From Mesostigma viride (lineage: Eukaryota > Streptophyta > Mesostigmatophyceae > Mesostigmatales > Mesostigmataceae): a stretch of DNA of 64,000 bases. This document shows, piece after piece, positions 33,459 through 64,000 of the stretch (position 1 is its first letter; every line of letters starts with the position of its first letter). The position numbers were made by a program, and so were the translations under genes. The notes under the pieces were generated by a model that was not told where the DNA came from, made no database searches, and saw only the letters and a program-made list of their open reading frames with translations. Location: the NCBI GenBank assembly GCA_009746045.1, contig RPFO01000641.1, positions 1 through 64,000 on the forward strand, written 5' to 3'.

Positions 33459-36400
33459 TCAGCTGTCATTTTCTCGGTGCTTTTTAATTTTTTTCCCCGA
33501 CTTGTGCTCCCTGGGCTTGCTGTGTTCAACACCTGGCTCATCATGGCAGATAGCTTCCCTATCGGCGTCGTCAGCCGAGGCAGCATCTCCCTCCTTCCTC
33601 TTTTTCTTTTTCTTTTTTTTCTCCTTTGCAGACAGCGGCGTCCCCTCACCTTCCTCTGCACCATCAAGGCGTTCTGGCAGGGTGGTAGATACTTTCTTTA
33701 AAACCTGTTCTGCAGCATGGCTTCCAGCAACCCCATCCATCCCACGTTCCAGCAGCTCCCTCTTTGAATCCCCTGAGGCTGCGTCTTGTCTGTCAGACTC
33801 CCGGTCTTGACTCTTCCTCTTTTTCTTCTTCTCCTTCATCTTTTTCGCATGTGACTCGGAGCCATTCCCTTCACCGCCACAAACTGCCTCACCATCCAAG
33901 CCAATCCCCCACTTGCCCTTATCCCTCAGCGTTGCACCATCTTCCCTGCCCCTCTCATCACCGGCACTGGAACCATGCCCTAACCGACCATCGACACGTG
34001 GCTCGTCATCCCGCAACGCAGCTTGCTTGCTGGACGGCCCATCCAGCGGCGCCGCATCCCCCGCCTCCCTCGCCAGCGCAGCCATTGCCTTGCGTGCCTT
34101 CTTGGATAGCTTGGCCGGGGACGCAATGTCGCTAGCCTGAGCGGCCGAGCCATCGCCTGCACCTCCCGGCGGGGCGCTTGCCGCTGGCGTCGCCGCACCA
34201 ACGCCACTAGCGGCAGGTGCCGTCTCTTGCAGGAGGATCCTTCTCCCTTTCCCTTCCTCGTCGTCCACCGACACGATGTTCTTGCGCGCCGCCACGGCCG
34301 CCTTCGCCGCGCTCGCGGTGATGAAGGCCGCATCCACCACGACCGAGAGCAGCTGCGATCACAGGCCGACACATGTCGGGTCCGATGGGGGGGGGGGGGT
34401 GTGACGACACAGACCAAAGGAAGAACGTGCAGTCGTAGCAGGTCCATCACACCGATGCTGGTGAGAAATGAGATGCAATCGTTGCTACGGTGGTGGTGCA
34501 AGGATTATTGCTTGCCGGGCATACGTTAATCAATCTTATATTGGGCTGTGCTTAGACACATAAAACCGACGAAGTTACATGATGCTGTAGCTGGATGGCC
34601 AATAGCTGATGGCACCGAGACCAGGAAATCCCAGGGACGCGACAGGGACATGAGGTCAAGGGGCACGGGCCTGCCATGGTGATTCAAGTCAAGCAGGCTA
34701 GCGCCGAGAATGGGCCTACCAGCACCTGTCACCAGCATCAAAAGGGACAGTGTGGCGTCATGATTGTCATGCGACCACATGAGTGAGGGGCAAGAGCTGA
34801 AGGGTTATCCCCGGACAGGAACCCCGTGTGTGTCCTTTCGCCAACACTACAAAAAACCACGCCCATGAAACCAGGCTCAGTAAACTAGGCCAACCGATAC
34901 CTGATTGCTACCCACCTCCTGTCCACGTGGTGCTTGCCACCCAGTGTGCTGGTCCCCCGACCACCAGTTGCATGCGCCCACAGCAGGCAAGCCGCCTGCC
35001 TACTTTCCCCTTTCAGAGGCTGCACCAGTATTGGTGCTCGACACACCTAACACCCGCAAACGCCGTCGTGGTGCTCTGACCCAAAGCACTTCCGAGGAAC
35101 AATTGCTTCGCAAGGCTCCACGCATACGTACATACACATACCTGTATGCATCTTCTTCTTCTTTGCAAGGCATCCACACTTGTGGCAGATGGCCATGCGT
35201 CAGCCATAGCTTCGCACGAGCAACCGCGTTGGTGTGCGCTTACTTGAGAGCAAAGTAGCATGACAGCAGGCGCGGGGAAACGTAACAGAGTGCGTGGCGG
35301 ATAGTTGTGCAACAACACGCACTTGCAGTTGGTGTGAGCATGTAAGCACACCTAGCACTGACCTTTTCCTTTTCTTCATCACTGCTGCTGCTGTCGGTGT
35401 CGCTGCTCCTGGCATCCCCCCCGCCATTCTTGCTCCGCTCCCTCCCCTTGTCCCCGTTCTTCCCACCGGGTGTCTCCGCATGGCCCAAGAATGCACCTAT
35501 GCGGCTATTCTTCCCTGACGGGGTGGCCTGGCCGCGCCCCGGCCGGCCACCACCTGGAGCACAGGCAAGCAGGGGACGAGGAAGGAATGAGGGAATGGAA
35601 GTGTCAATCTGAGAGGCACCAGTCTGACAGCGCATGTCCATCATCCTCAAGCCTGGACGTGCTCCTTGGTTGGCTGGCAGTGAGCCTTAGGCCTGCTGAC
35701 GCCAACAGTGATCACCCCATGCTCTTCCACCCCATGCTCTTCCACCCCATGCTCTTCCACCCCATGCTCTTCCACCCCATGCTCTTCCACCCCATGCTCT
35801 TCCCACCGAGCACCACGAGCGGTACATCAGGCAGTCCCGGAACCTTCATCCTCATCAGCCAAGTGGGACAAAGGAACCACCCAAGTGTGCACCTGTCCAA
35901 CGCGATCCACAGCTCCACCAACATCCGTGGCATATGTCCCGTGTCGTGTCTGCGCCACTGGCTAGTGTCCATGTCCAGTCCATGCATATCCGCAATCTCC
36001 TTTAGGCCCCAACGCAGCTGGATCCACACAGCAATGTCCCACGCCGCCGATCTACCAGGGCACAGCACAGAGAACAGAGAACAATGAAAATGACTGCAAG
36101 GGCGAGAAAGCATCCACTGCTTTGGTCCTCCTTCACATGCTCACTGCTGGTGTGGCCAGCCTGCTCGGTTCCTCACGATGCCTGCCACCCAGGTGGTTCT
36201 ATACGCGTGCACGACGCCACGGAGGATGCATAAGACTCGCAAACGTCACGATAGAAACCCGTCACGTCCTTTCAACACAGGGCATATAGACTGGAAATAG
36301 CAGGGCCAAGCGGCACTGCCGCCTCCCCAGCGCAGGTGAAGGGATGCGAGGTGACGACTTCTGGTGGATGGGTATAAATGCATCCATTACACTTCGTTCT

Positions 36401-37408
36401 CTAGTGTGATACATGCGCCCAGCTGTGATGGATGCGCTCTACGCCGTGTGTTGACACCAGAACATGAACCGGAACTGCGCGGGACCCTGGCAGGTTCCAG
36501 CACATACCGTCGGCCACGCGCTCGTTGCCATGTGGCAAGACGGGAGGCTGCCCTGGAGAAACTCTCCTAAAAAAGCGGAAACCGCCTCCCTCCGCGCTGA
36601 TGTCATCGCTGCCATCCTCTGTGTCACCCAGAACAGCTCCCCCCTCCTTCCCTGTGCCCCGTGCGTCGCCGTTGGAGAAGGCCAGCTCTTTCTCCAGGTA
36701 CCGTTGCAGGGCCTCCCCAATCTGCGGGTGCGTGTACGAGTTACGCCAGCAACGCAACCATGCATGGCAACACATGTCCATGCCAATGGTGGTCTTGATG
36801 ATGCAGAACTTTGGCGGCATGGCATGCATATTGCTTATGATTATTTAGAAGGAGACTGGTACACAAGGCCCTAGAAGCTACGCCTATTGACACTGGCATA
36901 TGCCACGGAAATTCAAATATTAGGTTTGAGCCTCCATGCAAGCTTAAGTTGATATAGGAGAGACAAGAAGAGAGGGTCAGCTAGAGGGCATTCAGAGGAA
37001 TGTATATCGATGGGGTGGACCTTCCCGGTTTGTCAACCTGTTAATGTCGACCCTTACATACTGATATCATTCTAAATTTTACACGATAGTATGGTGTTAC
37101 TTATGACCATGTCCATAGTAATGTCACTATTCAAAAGGGAGAGAACCTTGCGGGCACCCAGTCACCACCGCAGCACCTGACTAGATGGGAATCCAGCCAC
37201 GCCCGGCACCTGTCGCGTCCCTCACCTGCACCTGTCGGTGGGAGAGCTTCTCGCCGGTTACCCCGTCACTGTTGCGAGCGTTGGGCTTGTTGACACCTGG
37301 CGCTTGCGCGCTCTTGCCGATGGACGATGGGTCCACCGCGCAGGATCGGATTGCGGCCGCATGTGCGTCGTCCTCGCTGCCAGAGTCACTGTCACTTGAT
37401 CCTGTCAT
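33459..37408 (-). CDS. Lys/Ser-rich, probably nuclear protein, four exons
   Basis: Minus-strand exons are 37408-37226, 36721-36508, 35553-35363 and 34352-33459. All junctions are GT-AG, phases match (0, 1, 0) and the sum is 494 codons with stop. It starts MTGSSDSDSGSEDDAHAAAI, then EALQRYLEKELAFSN, GGGFRFFRRVSPG, an SSDTDSSSSDEEKEK acidic patch and VVDAAFITASAAKAAVAARK. It ends in several KKKKKRK and GKKIKKHRE runs that look like nuclear or nucleolar signals. The order (acidic Ser/Asp start, short helical segment, F-R-x-F motif, basic tail) reminds me of the CUSTOS/C12orf43 family, but that is memory of layout, not an alignment. ATG 37408 directly follows an AG and could instead be the start of an internal exon. 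The gene diverges from the transferrin gene. Confidence 0.65.
35715..35804. repeat. 15-bp minisatellite, six units, in an intron
   Basis: CCCCATGCTCTTCCA repeats six times. On the minus strand it reads Trp-Lys-Ser-Met-Gly, but it lies in the intron between exons 2 and 3 of the minus-strand gene, whose phases join without it. Confidence 0.9.
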
Positions 37409-39271
37409 CTGTAACTTGTCGCCGATACAACTATTGCCGAGACTCTTGTCAGCTCTTGCGTGTGCTATTAAACGAAAGCTTCACCGGAGGCGATGGCCTG
37501 AGAGCGGATGGCACCAGGTCCCAGCAGGCAACCTAGCCGGCACTTCTCATCCACGACGCCCGTGCACGCACTCCTCAACTGCAGCATACAAGCGCACCAA
37601 ATACAGCGGGCAGCCATTAGGGAAACTGAGATAAAGTTTTTGAATGTCCATTGAGTTTGGGCAACCGCCGCCGGCAACTTACGTTGGGCCTAACACCAGT
37701 AAATCTTCAAATGCTGGTGACATACAAAATAATATTTCAACCTGACCCGGTCACGCGTAAACGTCCAACGCGAATACGAGCAGCGTGGGACACCGGAACG
37801 AAAGCAGTAGGTAGAGTAGGGTAACGGTCATCGCACAGGCCTGGAGAATGAACACTGGCGTCTCGACAAAACATGGACGGTCCACTGGCACATTTCGTTC
37901 ACCCACATTTTCGCGGCATCATCGCGCGTGGCTGAAATTCACAACCCAGCGGCGCCTTCTTGACTGGGTACTCCGCGCAGTCATTTGAGTACTTGGTGAA
38001 TACATTTTGCCATCGTTGGTCGTTAACCCCGAAAATCATGTTAATTACCGCAGAGGTCGCAATGCAAAGGGTTTCGGAAGTCCCATGCACGCTACCGCCC
38101 AAACTAACACTGTATATTGTTCATAGTTACGATACGAACAAGAGAAACTGCGGTCGAAGACAATGGAGATAACACAGTACTTTCATGTATTCTACAAGGC
38201 GGAGGCACTCTCGTCAGCTCGTGCTTTAAAAAAACATAATTTATCTTTCGCTTCATTTTTCCATTTCATCCTGCAGGTATGTTGTATCTTTCCGCTTACG
38301 TTTTTGGCATTGGCTCTTTCTTCAACGTGGCATTGGCAGAATCTGCCAATCTGGGCCCTCTCACATGCAGATCCCTGCTCAGATCAAAAAACAATTCTGG
38401 CAACTGGCTTGTTACGTCCGGCAGTATCTAGTTTTTACAGGTTTCTGAGGTGGCATATGGTTGGCAAAGTTCGTGGCAGACCACTGAACAGTGAACAGTG
38501 AACGCTCAGCAGTCAGCACACCCTGGCCGATAGCTGAAGTTCCATAGCTGAAGAATACAGTACAGTACTGTAGCGTTTCCAAATCTTCGCTGCCCATGTG
38601 CGGCGTGGGCAACAACAACAACAACAACACCACCACCAACAACAACACTACAACAGTAGCGATGGCACGTGCCGTGGTGTGCTCGGGTACTCAAGTCAGC
38701 GGGGAAGAGGGGGTTATGAGAGATAACTTGTAAACGGTGTACAACACGCTAACCGAACAACAGGGTAGCAAGTCGTGGCAGGCATTTGTTGCTGCAGTGT
38801 CAGATTGTCGCGGTCGCGCAATTAATAGAGACAAAGATTAACTCTAGCAACTACAGGAATTTTAACGGTAATTTCTGCCGCCTGGCTTGCATGGGTTGCG
38901 GTACTCGGTAGTAACAAAATGTTGCGGTGGTCTTGGCAGACAAACGAGCAGTAGCAACAAAAGAAAAACGGCCTCATTCTGCTGCACGACCTGCCGCCTG
39001 CACACGCAAAAGTTGCCAGCGCGTCTGCCAGGCACGTGCCTCGCACCGCCGGTGGCAATTATCATGACCATGTCGTCGAGGCCACTGCGATTTATAACCC
39101 GTTGCTGTGGCATTGGCAACGCACGACGCCTGCCATGGCGGCTTTCCGCTTGGAGACGAGCAACTCTTTGCTGCTGTCGCACGGAATGCAGGCGACGGTC
39201 TGAACATTTCGACCTCCCACACCCCGCAGGCGTGTGTAGAATTACTGCACAGCTACCGAATTATTGCGAAA
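37409..39271. other. Divergent intergenic region, no supportable gene
   Basis: It separates the minus-strand gene (start 37408) from the putative first transferrin exon (39272). It contains a CAACAACAAC/ACCACC tract at about 38609-38648, preceded by GCTGCCCATGTGCGGCGTGG, which also occurs near 6365. Promoters of both genes should be here; I cannot point to a specific element. Confidence 0.4.
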
Positions 39272-63953
<24,682 letters not shown>

Positions 63954-64000
63954 GTGAGACGCGCATCCATGGGGTGCCTAACGCCTGTTTTGCTTGCTCT

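Noticed and set aside
35712-36113. Minus-strand frame with Trp-Lys-Ser-Met-Gly repeats as a coding exon
   Set aside because: The flanking exons (36721-36508 and 35553-35363) join directly in phase 1, and this frame would be skipped; the repeat is a plain 15-base minisatellite.

Overview
This window looks like nuclear DNA of a chlorophyte green alga. The reasons are GC-rich coding exons split by many short GT-AG introns, TGTAA poly(A)-type signals, a Raf-like (TKL) kinase, an AP2-domain protein, algal-type transferrin lobes, and intergenic and intronic DNA full of LINE debris and microsatellites. I cannot name the genus.

Layout. 1-898 is a pyrimidine-rich microsatellite in the last visible intron of an acid-lipase gene whose final exon is 1121-1637 (+). 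2309-4365 is a dead LINE ORF1 split by a 653-bp snapback DNA element flanked by TTAA. 7786-10654 (+) is an AP2-domain gene. 15155-16594 holds a LINE copy nested in the tail of an older LINE. 16979-18375 is a 1.4-kb GGGC array, and 18552-19013 is an inverted-repeat element. 20478-27174 (+) is a complete four-exon Raf-like protein kinase. 27760-32672 is a graveyard of retroelement pieces around a (CCAT)n array about 1.07 kb long. 33459-37408 (-) is a four-exon gene for a Lys/Ser-rich, probably nuclear protein.

The centrepiece is 39272-64000 (+): a very large transferrin gene that runs off the right edge. After a putative signal-peptide exon come ten transferrin lobes, the last one cut by the window edge. 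The first is a diverged B-type lobe. It is followed by four complete A-B lobe pairs, repeating every ~4.28-4.31 kb, and the first three exons of a fifth A lobe. Each lobe has five exons with conserved phases, so the visible coding sequence is about 3,300 codons. From the middle of the first A1 exon onward, exons and introns alike look almost identical between units, which points to recent tandem duplication or gene conversion. The lobes keep both iron-ligand tyrosines and the ligand histidine but lack the ligand aspartate at its usual place. One unit (exon b4 of the third pair) has a one-base deletion.

The transferrin gene is probably an extracellular or cell-surface iron-binding protein, as for the triplicated transferrin of Dunaliella, but with far more lobes. 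The other genes (lipase, AP2 regulator, kinase, nuclear protein) show no evident shared pathway. All exon joins come from reading frame, splice consensus and homology remembered from the families, without transcript data.
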